From the NCBI GenBank assembly GCA_002786025.1, contig NHNW01000049.1, forward strand, positions 244,306-308,305: a stretch of DNA of 64,000 bases. The letters are read 5' to 3'. Numbering within the stretch: position 1 is the stretch's first letter; the number at the start of each line of letters is the position of its first letter. The notes under the pieces were generated by a model, which saw only the letters and a list, made by a program, of their open reading frames with translations, had not been told where the DNA came from and searched no databases. Shown here in pieces: positions 34,003-44,599 of the stretch. The translations under genes and the position numbers were made by a program. This DNA is from Zasmidium citrigriseum (taxonomy: Eukaryota > Ascomycota > Dothideomycetes > Mycosphaerellales > Mycosphaerellaceae).

Positions 34003-35184
34003 ATGTTTTGGTCCATTCTCAAAACTCTCGTGGCTTCTGCTGCCACGGCAGTATGTCTCTACGCCGGCCTTCTCCTGCTACTCACCACCCATTTCTTCCA
34101 GCGTCATGCGGTATATCTTCACGCCTTCCAGATGACAGGCAGCAAGGACCTCAATGTACCGGAGATGTTTGGCTTTCTCCGAGGACAAGTAACGCCATTT
34201 ATGATTGCCTCTGAAGACGGCTCAAAGCTGCACTCGTGGCATATCCTCCCGGTCGGCGTCTACTCCAAGCATGAATCTGAACTGGCTTCACAACCCGCGG
34301 GCCTTGCTTCCGACTTCACTTCCAGTCTGGCCTTTAAGCTTCTCCGAGACGATCTTGAAGCTCTACTGGTCATTCACTTCCATGGCGCTGGAGGCAATAT
34401 CGGTTCTGGATACAGAGTGCCGAACTACAAAGCACTCTCCGCCGCTGCGCCAGAGAGAGTCCATGTCCTGACTTTCGACTATCGGGGTTTCGGTCGCAGT
34501 CCAGGAATACCATCAGAACAGGGCCTCATGCAAGACGCTACAGCCGTCGTCGAATGGGCGCTTACGGTCGCCAAAATCCCACCGTCTCGTATTCTTTTCT
34601 TCGGTCAGTCGCTTGGAACGGCTGTCAACATTGCCATGGCCGAGAAGTTTGCATCGTTACCCAAGCCCATTACGTTCGCTGGCCACATCTTGGTCGCTCC
34701 GTTCTTCAATGTGCCGACTCTTGTTGCAACATACAAAGTCGCTGGAACCATTCCCATCTTGTCGCCAGTCGCCAAGTACCCCTGGCTCTTCGAATGGCTC
34801 AAGTCGTATATCAGGGAAGACTGGGCTTCAGATTGGAGGCTCGAGGCATACATCCGTCGTCAAGAAGCTGCGGGTAGAAAGTACCGCATCACGATGATCC
34901 ATGCTGAGGATGACTACGATATTCCGCATCATCATACGTCAATGTTGATGGGCAGAGCGATCAATGCCACGCAGGATGGCGACTGTAACGCTGAAAAGAT
35001 TGAAGCGTACAGAAGATCTTCGGCTATAGATTATGCTGCTGCTGGGTCTGTCACGACATGGCGAACGGCGAATGGCATCATCACAGAACGCATTCTGAAG
35101 TATGGATTGCACGATGTTGTGATGGGAGATCCTACCATCACGCTTGCAGCCACTCGTATCTTCGGAGCGGAACAAAGATCGTAG
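34003..35184 (+). CDS. Alpha/beta hydrolase with N-terminal membrane anchor (ABHD12/BEM46-like)
   Basis: A single-exon frame encodes 393 residues. Residues about 8-30 form a hydrophobic segment (LVASAATAVCLYAGLLLLLTT), a signal anchor placing the catalytic domain in the lumen or outside. The fold is indicated by the oxyanion-hole motif HFHGAGG at 125-131, the FDYRGFGRSPG strand-turn, and the nucleophile elbow GQSLG with Ser203. An acidic AEDDYD loop at 301-306 supplies the Asp, and His370 lies in YGLHD. The catalytic triad therefore looks complete. Related ABHD12/BEM46-type proteins are serine lipases or acylglycerol/lysophospholipid hydrolases. The substrate here is unknown. It is convergent with the FAD monooxygenase, with only 59 bases between the stop codons. 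Confidence 0.88.
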   Translation: MFWSILKTLVASAATAVCLYAGLLLLLTTHFFQRHAVYLHAFQMTGSKDLNVPEMFGFLRGQVTPFMIASEDGSKLHSWHILPVGVYSKHESELASQPAGLASDFTSSLAFKLLRDDLEALLVIHFHGAGGNIGSGYRVPNYKALSAAAPERVHVLTFDYRGFGRSPGIPSEQGLMQDATAVVEWALTVAKIPPSRILFFGQSLGTAVNIAMAEKFASLPKPITFAGHILVAPFFNVPTLVATYKVAGTIPILSPVAKYPWLFEWLKSYIREDWASDWRLEAYIRRQEAAGRKYRITMIHAEDDYDIPHHHTSMLMGRAINATQDGDCNAEKIEAYRRSSAIDYAAAGSVTTWRTANGIITERILKYGLHDVVMGDPTITLAATRIFGAEQRS

Positions 35185-35243
35185 TATTTGTTTCACAGCC
35201 ATGCAATCTCTCTTCCGCTCGTTCTACCTTGCCACTATTGCTA

Positions 35244-36461
35244 TCACTGCTTCTCAACCCACCCCTTCACATCACCTTCAACATCCACCCCAAACAACCA
35301 ACTGCTATCAATACTCTCAGCTCCTTCACCACTCCACCCGGGCATCCTCCTCTTATTCATCTCATCCGTCAAACCCTGCACTCTCTTGACCCTCTTAGAC
35401 CGATACTCCTGCCACCACCCCAAAGCCCCCTTCCACTCCGCCTTCCCCTCATTAACAGGCCCCATCAACAGCGCCAACGCATGCACATCCTCAAACGCCT
35501 GATTCACCCCCTGCCCGGCGGCTGGAGGAATCGCATGCGCTGCATCGCCCAGAATCACCACCCTTCCTGCCTTGGACGCCCAGTTCTCAATCTTCGGCAC
35601 GGTATAAAACGGCCAAATCGTCAGTTTCTCCACCGGGACGCCGTCGAGAACCGACCGAACCATGGGATTCCAGGAATCGTACTTCTCCCTGATCATCGCG
35701 TTCAATCCAGCCTTGTCCTTCCACAAAGCATCCCACTCCTCCCTCGAGCGATCGTGCGTTTTGTACTGCGTTCCCGCGAGCATCTCCGTCCCTTTGGGAT
35801 CCTGTGGCGCGAGGACGAAAGCGCCTGCTTCGCTGTAGATTGTGGCCGGGAGCGGGTAGGGTGTGAAGGGGAAGTTGATCTTCTCTGTCTGGATTGAGAA
35901 GGTGATGGCCAGGAAGTTTGAGAATTGGGGTGTGATGTCTGGGGCGAGGTATTTGCGGACTTTGGAGTGGATTCCGTCTGCGCCGATGAGGAGATCTGCC
36001 GTTTCCTCGTCCCCGTCCGCGAATGCAAATTTCACGCTTGAAGCGTCTTCGTGGATGATGTGGGAGAATTTTTTGGAGTAGATGATCTCCACGCCTTGCT
36101 CCTCCACACAATCTCTCAACGCATCCAACAACACCTGTCGGTACACTCTGAGCGCATCATACCCAAACGTCTCCTCATTCCCCATTTCATACCGATCCAG
36201 CGTCTCATGCTTAGCGTTATTAAACGCCAGGTCCCGGAACGAGTAACCCTGGGCTTTTATCTCTTGGTAGACGCCCAGGGTGTCGAGGGTGCGGAGGGCG
36301 TTGGGGGAGAGCATGACTGCGCCTTCGGAGGTGGCGTTTTGGGGGCGGTTTTCGTAGATTGTGATTTGGAGGTAGTGTTGGGGGTGCAGGGTGCGCAGGG
36401 CGAGGGCTAGGGAGAGGCCTGAGAGGCCGGCGCCTATTATGGCTATGTTTTGGAGGGGCAT
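35244..36461 (-). CDS. FAD-dependent aromatic-ring hydroxylase-type monooxygenase
   Basis: A single-exon frame of 405 residues starts at ATG 36,461. The ADP-binding GxGxxG motif is at residues 10-15 (GAGLSG), the DG motif appears as LLIGADGIHSKVR, and the GD motif as VVILGDAAHAIPPAAGQG. This is the full set for group A flavin monooxygenases of the salicylate-hydroxylase/UbiH type. These enzymes use NAD(P)H and O2 to hydroxylate aromatic or polyketide-like substrates, either in catabolism or secondary metabolism. No signal peptide is present, so it is probably cytosolic. A decayed copy of its last about 20 codons lies at 32.3 kb, in the same orientation. Confidence 0.92.
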   Translation of the reverse strand: MPLQNIAIIGAGLSGLSLALALRTLHPQHYLQITIYENRPQNATSEGAVMLSPNALRTLDTLGVYQEIKAQGYSFRDLAFNNAKHETLDRYEMGNEETFGYDALRVYRQVLLDALRDCVEEQGVEIIYSKKFSHIIHEDASSVKFAFADGDEETADLLIGADGIHSKVRKYLAPDITPQFSNFLAITFSIQTEKINFPFTPYPLPATIYSEAGAFVLAPQDPKGTEMLAGTQYKTHDRSREEWDALWKDKAGLNAMIREKYDSWNPMVRSVLDGVPVEKLTIWPFYTVPKIENWASKAGRVVILGDAAHAIPPAAGQGVNQAFEDVHALALLMGPVNEGKAEWKGALGWWQEYRSKRVKRVQGLTDEMNKRRMPGWSGEGAESIDSSWLFGVDVEGDVKGWVEKQ

Positions 36462-37110
36462 GTTGTTTCTGACCTTGCTTGTGGTGTTGATGGAGTAGCC
36501 AATATTCTGATTTTCTTGTAGGAGATCCTCTTCTTGTGTTCTTGATCAAGAAGATTTGAAGACTGATGAAATTGATGGATTGACACCTCTTACCGTCCTT
36601 CTTCACTCGTGTCTTATATTCTCATGCCCATCTTTCAGCTCGTCCATCTCACCTACCTCCTTGGCCCTCGCCAACCTCGCCGGCCGAGCTGAACCTCATC
36701 AATTGCATAAGCACTTCGCCCCCGGAATACATATACCATCCGCTCTAGGAAAGGGTTGCTACGGCCTTCACGCCGTGCAACAGGAGTTAGAGCAAAAGCC
36801 ATTTCGAGTTGGTGAAGTCGAGTCGAAGGAAAGAAGTCGTGAGACAAGTCCGATTCGGCCGAACACAGCCACAGTTGTGCCTCAGGTCATCTCGCGCAAA
36901 GGACCTCACCTCATCAACGTACTCGGCCCCGAAGAGGTGAGCGTCGTCATCAATATTTGACGACATCGATGCCGATTCATTGACGTTTCTGGTTCCTGAG
37001 GCCGCGCACGCGTTCCCATCCGCGGCAGCGAGGTGCGAGGAAAGAGAGTTCACGCCATCTTCCACCTTGGACTTCAGCTCTTACGAGACGGAAGTCCGTA
37101 CCTACACGAC
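36462..37110. other. Promoter of the monooxygenase and border of the repeat compartment
   Basis: The first part is the monooxygenase promoter. A plus-strand frame at 36,556-36,960 lacks an early ATG and any domain. Composition is still normal, with CpA and TpG common, and changes abruptly after about 37,110. Confidence 0.5.
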
Positions 37111-37329
37111 TATTATTTCGTTTCCCCGCTTCCTTTCCCTACCGCTATTTAAGCCTCCTCTTATTACCTAACCCTCTACAAGTACGTAGGAAAGTCAATA
37201 CTACTCTATTATTATTATTTTAAGCTTCTAATATCCTCTACTCTACGTTTAGTACTTAATATATTATATATATAGTAATATACCCTATCTAGCTTCTAAT
37301 ATAGAGCGATTTCGAGACTAGATTACGAG

Positions 37330-38900
37330 AGATAATACTAAATATACGTACCGATAGATTACTAAGAGGCTCTTCGCTTAGTATAAAGTCGAAGTTAGTA
37401 TTCCTATACTTCGTTATTATCTAAGCGCCTAGGGAGTATCTAAACCTAATATATAACCTCGCTTTCTTAATATAGCCTATCTACGAAGTCGTATTCGATA
37501 CGCTTTTACTATAATAAAGATAATAGACGAATAAATAAGCTAAGAACTTAAGTATAATAGTATTACTATTAGTCTATAGTAGATTATAGTACTATAGAAG
37601 GAAATAGGCCTATTTAAATATATTAAAGTAAGGGACTAGGAAGAGTACGAGGCGAGGACCCGAGATATACTAAGAGAAGAGTTAAAGAATAGATAGATTA
37701 AGAACTATAGGAGGAACTTTCTATATACTAAGCTTTATACGTAGTATAGAATTATTAGACGTAATAGGATATTTAAGGTCCTTAAGGAATTAAATCTAAA
37801 TACGATAGACAAACGCCTATCGAAAGCGAAAGAATATTATAGGGTAGTTATACTTCTAGGACTAAACTACGTATAGTTATACGATAGGTACTATAAGCTA
37901 GAGTTCTATAGAATAACGATATATATAGCTATAGACGCTTTCTCTCGCCTTATCGTATAGTATTACGTTAGGACTATCGGCTATATAGCTATATATATAT
38001 AGAAGTAGTACGTATATACTACAATCGTATATAGCTTTATTCTAAGGATACTCTAAGTAGATTATAGTACTAAGATAAGGTATCTTACGGATATATATCT
38101 TAGGCTTTAACGTCGACTCTACCCTTAAACTAAGGAAGATCTTAACTTCTAGGAGTACTTTCGATTTAGTATAAGTAAGATAAACTAACGAATCGAGACC
38201 TAGTAGCATTAACTTAAATCGAGTATCTTCTAATAGTAAGAGTAGTTCGAGATTCTTAAGGCGTAAGGCTTCTTCGTACTAGAACGACTATAGGATAGGA
38301 TCGCTATACTTTACGTCTATATACTAATTCTAAGAAAGGTAGTTACTCGTTTTATCGATATATAGAATTACTATCGGATCTAGAAGTAGAAGAACCGCCT
38401 ATATATAGTACCTAGTATTCTAATCCGTTTATTTAGATATCTATAACTCTATAATATAGTAGATTATCGTATTCTAGTCCCTCTAGAATACCTTTAGGTA
38501 ATAGTATACGATCTTAAGAACGTTAATATCGAAATATACCTACTCGATTAAATAATATAGTAGTATAAGAACGCGTTAAACGATACTAGCTTCGCTACCC
38601 CTATTAATAGAGCTACTATTAATAAGAACGGCGATCGAGTTTATATATATATATATATATATCTCCGCGCGGCGTTATTTACGCTATATAACGACGAGTA
38701 CTACGAGCTACCTAAGGTAGAACCTATTAATATACGTAGCGAGTAGTAGCTAGATCTAGTAAATATAGAGCTCTTCTACTAAGCTAACGAGACCTAGTTC
38801 TTCTAAGACGATATTAATATCTAAGTAGATTAGCTACGAAACGATCTTAGCGATAAAGAAGATAAGATAGATAAGGATATACTAGAATACGCCTAAAGGC
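37330..38900 (+). pseudogene. RIP-inactivated integrase-core (DDE superfamily) gene
   Basis: Reading the plus strand in one frame through RIP-type stops recovers the pattern of the fungal integrase-core family (the rva_4-like group). A first catalytic Asp lies in AIDAFSR at 37,934-37,936, a second in VDYST at 38,060-38,062, and a Glu in RIE at 38,195-38,197. Further downstream are FFVLERL, LYVY and RLYIVP-like segments. All three sites are in the same frame, so the damage is almost entirely point mutation. In other fungi such genes encode predicted transposon or domesticated integrases. N-terminal and C-terminal limits are approximate. Confidence 0.72.
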
Positions 38901-38961
38901 CTATAGATAATAACCTTCTATTTATCGAGGAGTCTCGATAATTACTATAGAGAGTAGTAGA

Positions 38962-39430
38962 TAGCCGACTTCTATATAGGTAGTTAAGAAAGTTATTAGG
39001 TAGTAGAGAAACGGTTATTACTCTTCGTAGCGCGTAGAGCTATAACTTCTTCTAGTAGGATAGTAGTAAAGGGATAAAGGAGCTAAATAAGTTACTAAGG
39101 TTTTAGTATATTATTACTCTTCGTAGCGTATAGAGCTATAACTTCTTCGAGTAGGATAGTAGTAAAGGGATAAAGGAGCCGAATAAGTTACTAAGGTTTT
39201 AGTATATTATTACTCTTCGTAGCGCGTAGAGCTATAACTTCTTCGAGTAGAATAGTAGTAAAGGTATAAAGGAGCCGAAATAGTTACTATAATTTTAGTA
39301 TATTATTACTCTTCGTAGTACGTAGAGCTATAGCTTCTTCGAGTAGGAATATTAAGGAAGGTATAGAAGAGCCTCGATTAATTATAAAAGTTTAAGTATA
39401 TTATTACTCTTTATAGCGCGTAGAGTAACG
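38962..39430. repeat. 96-bp tandem repeat array 1
   Basis: After a lead-in (ATAGCCGACTTCTATATAGG), a unit beginning CTCTTCGTAGCGCGTAGAGC recurs with starts at 39,021, 39,117, 39,213, 39,309 and 39,407, i.e. every 96-98 bases. Copies differ by a few substitutions. The same lead-in and unit occur at 50.56-51.13 kb. Confidence 0.9.
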
Positions 39431-39439
39431 ACCTACTCG

Positions 39440-42400
39440 TAAATATCTACGCTATCTACGATACTACCGAAGCCCGTATAGTTACTCTTATCTTACCCTA
39501 TCCTTTAAAGCCTCTACGACTTACTCGATCCCTTCTATTTCTTCGTCTACTAGACCTTCTAACCCTTTAGGGGATTAATCCTTATAATAGTTAGCTATAG
39601 ATAATCTACTATCTTCTCTATACTATTCGTCTAGACCTCCTACGAACTAGCGATTAGATCGAAATTAGTCTTAACTTCCTCTCTATCGAAGTCGAAGCTT
39701 ATAGGCGCGTAGAGCGTTAAGCTATCCTTACGACGACGATAGTTACTATAAGGATTAATACTATAGGCTTTATTATATAGCCTTATAAACTCGAATTTAG
39801 GCCGTCTAGTCTCTCTCTCTCTCTCGAAGAGTAGACCTAATCTAATCGAGGTAATAGTACTCTTAGCGCTAGATATTATAATACTCTCTATCGCTTTAGT
39901 AACTAGCCTAGACCTAGCCTACTTAGTAAGTTACTCCTTAAGTAGCTTCTTAAAGATAGTAATATACTACTTCCGAGTACCCTTAATAATCTTCTCCTAT
40001 ATAGCTAGATCTCTCGAGAATAGCCTCTTTAGCTCTACGATAACGACTAGCGAATCCTACGGTCCTCCTATAAGAAGTATACGTATAAGTAGACTAATAT
40101 TCTCGTTTAGGAAGCTTTACGTAGTTAAGCGGCTAATTCGTAATCTTAGAATAGCTTTCTAGGGCTTACTATTTAGTAGGAATAGAGGATCCTTATTTAT
40201 TACTATAGACCTTATTAACTTAGTAGTAGGGTGTACCTTTATAACCTTTCTATCTACGCTAATTAGTAGATATCGAGTCGTAAAACGGAGCTAATTATAC
40301 CTAGGCTCTATAACGAGAGTTCCGCGTAGAAGTTCTAGAGCTATAAAGGCGATATCTCCTAAATAGCCTCTTAACTTCTTTATTAGGCTATACTTCTTAA
40401 GAATCTCCTTTCGCTTCTTCTTATCTAGCTCGTAGTTAATTAGAGGCGCTTTATTAGTTATAATCTTCTTAAGGTCCTCTAGAAGGACTCCTAGAACTAT
40501 AAGATCGAGTAGTATAATATCCTTAGCGTTATTAAACTACGCTATCGTACTCTAGTTAATATACGTAACCGAATTAGTAAACGTATCTACGCTATAAGAT
40601 TTTAACTATTCTTAGCCGTATAGAATCGTTAGACCGCTTATATAGTACGTACTAGATATAATATACTAAAGTAGTATTAGATAGGCGATAATATAGTAAT
40701 CGCCCTCTACGCTTAGGTATACTATATATAGATAGTTCTCTAGGTCGAGACTATTAAGCTACGCGAATAAAGAGTTAGTAGAGTTCTATAAGTTAATAGT
40801 ATACTTAAGGCCCTAAGGAGGATCGTATAAGCGAGCCCTTAGGTACGTCTTATTCGAAATCTCGTACTAAAGGTTTATAAGCTACTTATTCTAGTTTAAG
40901 ACTATAACGCTATTATTCTCCTAACGTTCTATAGCTCCTAGATAGGTCTAGTTAAGGATATAACGAGCGAGATCGTTACTAACCTTAAACTCGTACTTAT
41001 AGTCTATATATAGTATAGCTCTATTAATTAAGCTTAGATCTAGGGTAGATAGTAGTAAGGTAGTAGGCGTAATAAAGTTACGGAACGAATAATTACCTAT
41101 AATAAGCTATTTATCGAGGGAAATACCTTTCTACTTATATACCTTAAGGAGTTTATCTAGCTAGCTCCGAATCTTAAAGCTATATTAAAACCGTAGAGCG
41201 AGAGCTAGAAAGCTAAAGATAGATAGTAATAGCTTAAGATACGTCTAGTATAGTCGTAGTAAATAGTTCTTAATCGCTAGGATAAAGCTACGTAGCTTCT
41301 TAAAGGCGCTATCTATACCCTTATACTTTAGATACGATAAGTCTTCCTTAAGTAAGCGCTAGACCTAGCTCCGAAAGCTATAGGAGTACTTTATCTTTAG
41401 ATTTACTATATCTAAGTCGTCTAAGGGCTTCTTAGGCTAATAACCGTAAGCTATATTAGTATAGTAGTACGCGATATCTAGGTAGTAGTACTCGAGAGGC
41501 GCTAAAGCTATACTCTATTCGTCGTTAGTATCGATTATAACGCCGAATTTATTAACGCTAAGCTAGTTATTTTTATTATCTATTAGTATATTATCGTCTA
41601 TCTCCTACGGCTACTCTTTATCCTTATTACGCTCTAGATTATCCTTATCTTCCTAATTTAGGTTATCCTCTAGATCCCTTATATTAGCTAGAGACTTATT
41701 TTCGTTAGCGTCTAGAGTCGTATTACTACGAGTAGTAGCGTCGTTATCTTACGCGGGGTTATTAACGTCTATTTTATTATTACTAGGCTATACGTTATCC
41801 GCGCTAGCTAGGTTCTAGCTCTCTAGCGTATCTTAAAATATCTCGTTATCTTAAACGTTACTATCTACTCTACTAGTCTAACTAGTAGGATTAGTAGATA
41901 AGTTACTAGAGCCTATATATAGGAAGTTCGCTAGATTACCTATTTTCTCCTTCGCTTTAGGCGAGTTAATAACTAAGTCTATCTCCTTCTTAATATCTAT
42001 AGCGTCGAATTCTTAAGCTAGGATTCTAGTTACCTTACTCTTCGTAGCCTTCGTAGGCGAGGCGTTCGTATTATCTTAGCTAGGATCTAGGTTTATCTCG
42101 ATTATACGACGCTTAGTTCGCTAAGACTCTACGAAGTTATTTAGTACCTTCTTAAGCGTAGGAGTCTTAGATCTCTCTACGAAGGTAAACGTATTAGATA
42201 CGACTTACTCGTCTTTTAACTCTAGGCTCGCTATTTAAGTACGTCCTATAGTTAACTACTAAGAATAGAACCTTATAAAGGGCGCCTTCTTAAACTCCTT
42301 AGGAACGATAGATTTATATATAACGCGCGTCGCCTAGTAGATAACTCCTATATAGTCGATTATAATAAAGTATAGGTTATTACTAGTAGACTTCCTCGTA

Positions 42401-43860
42401 GTACGCTTATCGCTATTAGTATAACTATCGCTCTATATCTATAACCGCCTATTAAGATCCTAAACGTAGGCCTCTATTATAGTAACCTAACTAGGTAAAT
42501 AGGTCTATTTACTCGAGAATCTCTAAAGGGCGTTAGATATATCCTTAATATTTAGGCTAAACCTTATATATAATATCGAGGTTAGTTCCTTATACTTATC
42601 CTCGATCCGCTTAATAATATATACGTTAATTGCTCTAATAACCTATTTCTAGTCCTATAAGTTCCCCTTTACTAAGTTTAGGAGAGTCTTTATTAACTAA
42701 GTATACTTCTAGTTTAAGCCTAAGTACTCCTCTAGCTTATTATTAGTAGGAAAGTACGTAGACTTAGAAAAGTAGTCGTAAATAGGTAGTATACTAAAGT
42801 CCTAGACTATAATATTATAAATAATCCTAGTATCTTATAACCTTCGCTAGTTCTTCTACTTCTTCGCTTTTAGCGGCTTTAGATCTCTAGTATTACTTAG
42901 CGCCTTATTTAACGATTCTATTAAGAGAAGTATCCTAGCGAGCTTCTCTAAGATAGTAATAGACGCGAGGAGAGCGTCGTCTTAGGCCTAAATATACTCG
43001 TTTAAGAAGCGTATAATCGCTATTACTATAGCTACCGCGTCCTACTCGCTCTCTTCCTAGGTATAATAAAACGCTATAGCTACGCCCTAAAAGGTCGTTA
43101 TATTATAGCTATTATAAAGAATCTTACTACTCGCTATACTAGAGTCGTAAGTAAGGTAGTTAAGGTAGAAGCTAGTCTTAGTAACTTCTAGATAGTTAAG
43201 AACCGTAGTTTCTAGCGTACTAAAATAGAGCTATATAGCTATATTTACTATATCCTTAGCTAGCCGAATAGAGGACTAATCGCTTTAAGTAATAGCTCGA
43301 CGAGTCCTAGAAGTATACTACTCTTTAGAGACTAGGGCCTACTCTATAGGAGCTATTAACGTAGGTTCCGTAAGTAGAGTAGGCGATTATTATACTATAA
43401 GGTCTTACGGCGAGCGGGTAAGGCTATACGGATTAAACCGAGGTATCTACTACTTAAAGATAGTACTAAGATTCTAGTAGAGGAATCCTAGTCTATACTA
43501 TAGAGTAGGCGTAGTATTAGAAGTAGGCGTAGTTATCTAAGCTAGAGGAGGCGGCTATAATATACTAGGAGAAGGGCTCGTATCTCCCTAACTATCTAAT
43601 ATAATAGTAAAGCCTAGTTAATATAAGAGTAGGTAGATCTTAGAAGTAAGGAGTAGTAGAGGATACGATAGTATAGGCTAGCGTATAGTAGAAGGCGTAA
43701 TCGAGGGTTTAAAAGATCTAAGTAGTTACGAAAGCGGACTAATTAGAAGCGTATAAGTCGTATAAAGCGTACGTATATAGGTATAAGAGGTAGAAAGTCG
43801 TAGTATAGCGAAAAGTTTATCGCCGCGTCTACTATTATTTTAGTAAGCTAGTATTACCTA
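39440..43860 (-). mobile_element. Unidentified degraded element, copy A
   Basis: This is homologous along its length to 51,140-55,640. On the minus strand, stop-riddled frames in both copies encode corresponding peptides, for example LLLSTLD ... NRA-LLY ... DYEFK (here around 41,000-41,080). This marks a former protein-coding element read leftward. The N-terminal part is Ser/Thr/Pro-rich. I do not recognise the protein: no reverse transcriptase, RNase H or DDE motif was found. The left boundary abuts repeat array 1. Confidence 0.6.
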
Positions 43861-44599
43861 TAGTAACGGAACTAGGCTTTTAAACCTTATAAGGAAGGTA
43901 CGAAGCTAACGATACTACTATAACGGCTATAATTATAATATTATTAATAAAGACGAATATTATAGAAGAGAGTATATAATCGAATAGACTAGGCCCTAAT
44001 ATAGACGAATATAGAGATTACTAGCTTATATAACTACTAATCGTATTTTCTAAAGTAAATCGGGGCGAGCTAGGTATCTAATAATCGAGTATTAATTAAA
44101 TAGCGTAGAGTAATCTTAGAGCTAGTAACCTACTATACTAGAAAGATTTCTTAATTAATCCTATCCCGAACTCGTATATAAAGACTTTTTTAAATATATA
44201 ATCTTATAGCGAAATAGTAGCCTTCTTAGACGTCGAGCTCTACTAGTAGTATTAGGATCTATAGGAGAGGACTTATACTCGTAGAGGTAGGAATTATAGT
44301 TAAAATTACCTACTTTAGTACTACGGACGATCCTTACCTTACTAATCTTATAAACTTATTATATACTACCTATAGTAACGATATCTTAAGGTAATTTAAT
44401 ACCTTAGCGCTACTAGAGCGTATATTAATAGCGCGTATAGTAAAAATCTTAGCTATAATATTATATAGTTACTCTACGCGCTACGAAGAGTAATAGTAGT
44501 ACGTAATCTACTTCGAATTCTAGGAAGGCGCGGAAAATTATTATAATATAGACGAATAGGAAGCGAGAGAAATAATTATAGTATAGAAAAGTAAAAAGC

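Noticed and set aside
36556..36960. Plus-strand frame of 134 codons
   Set aside because: It begins at TTG without an early ATG, shows no domain and overlaps the monooxygenase promoter.
39021..39430. CRISPR-like array
   Set aside because: Units are contiguous 96-bp tandem repeats without unique spacers, in a eukaryotic RIP-affected region.
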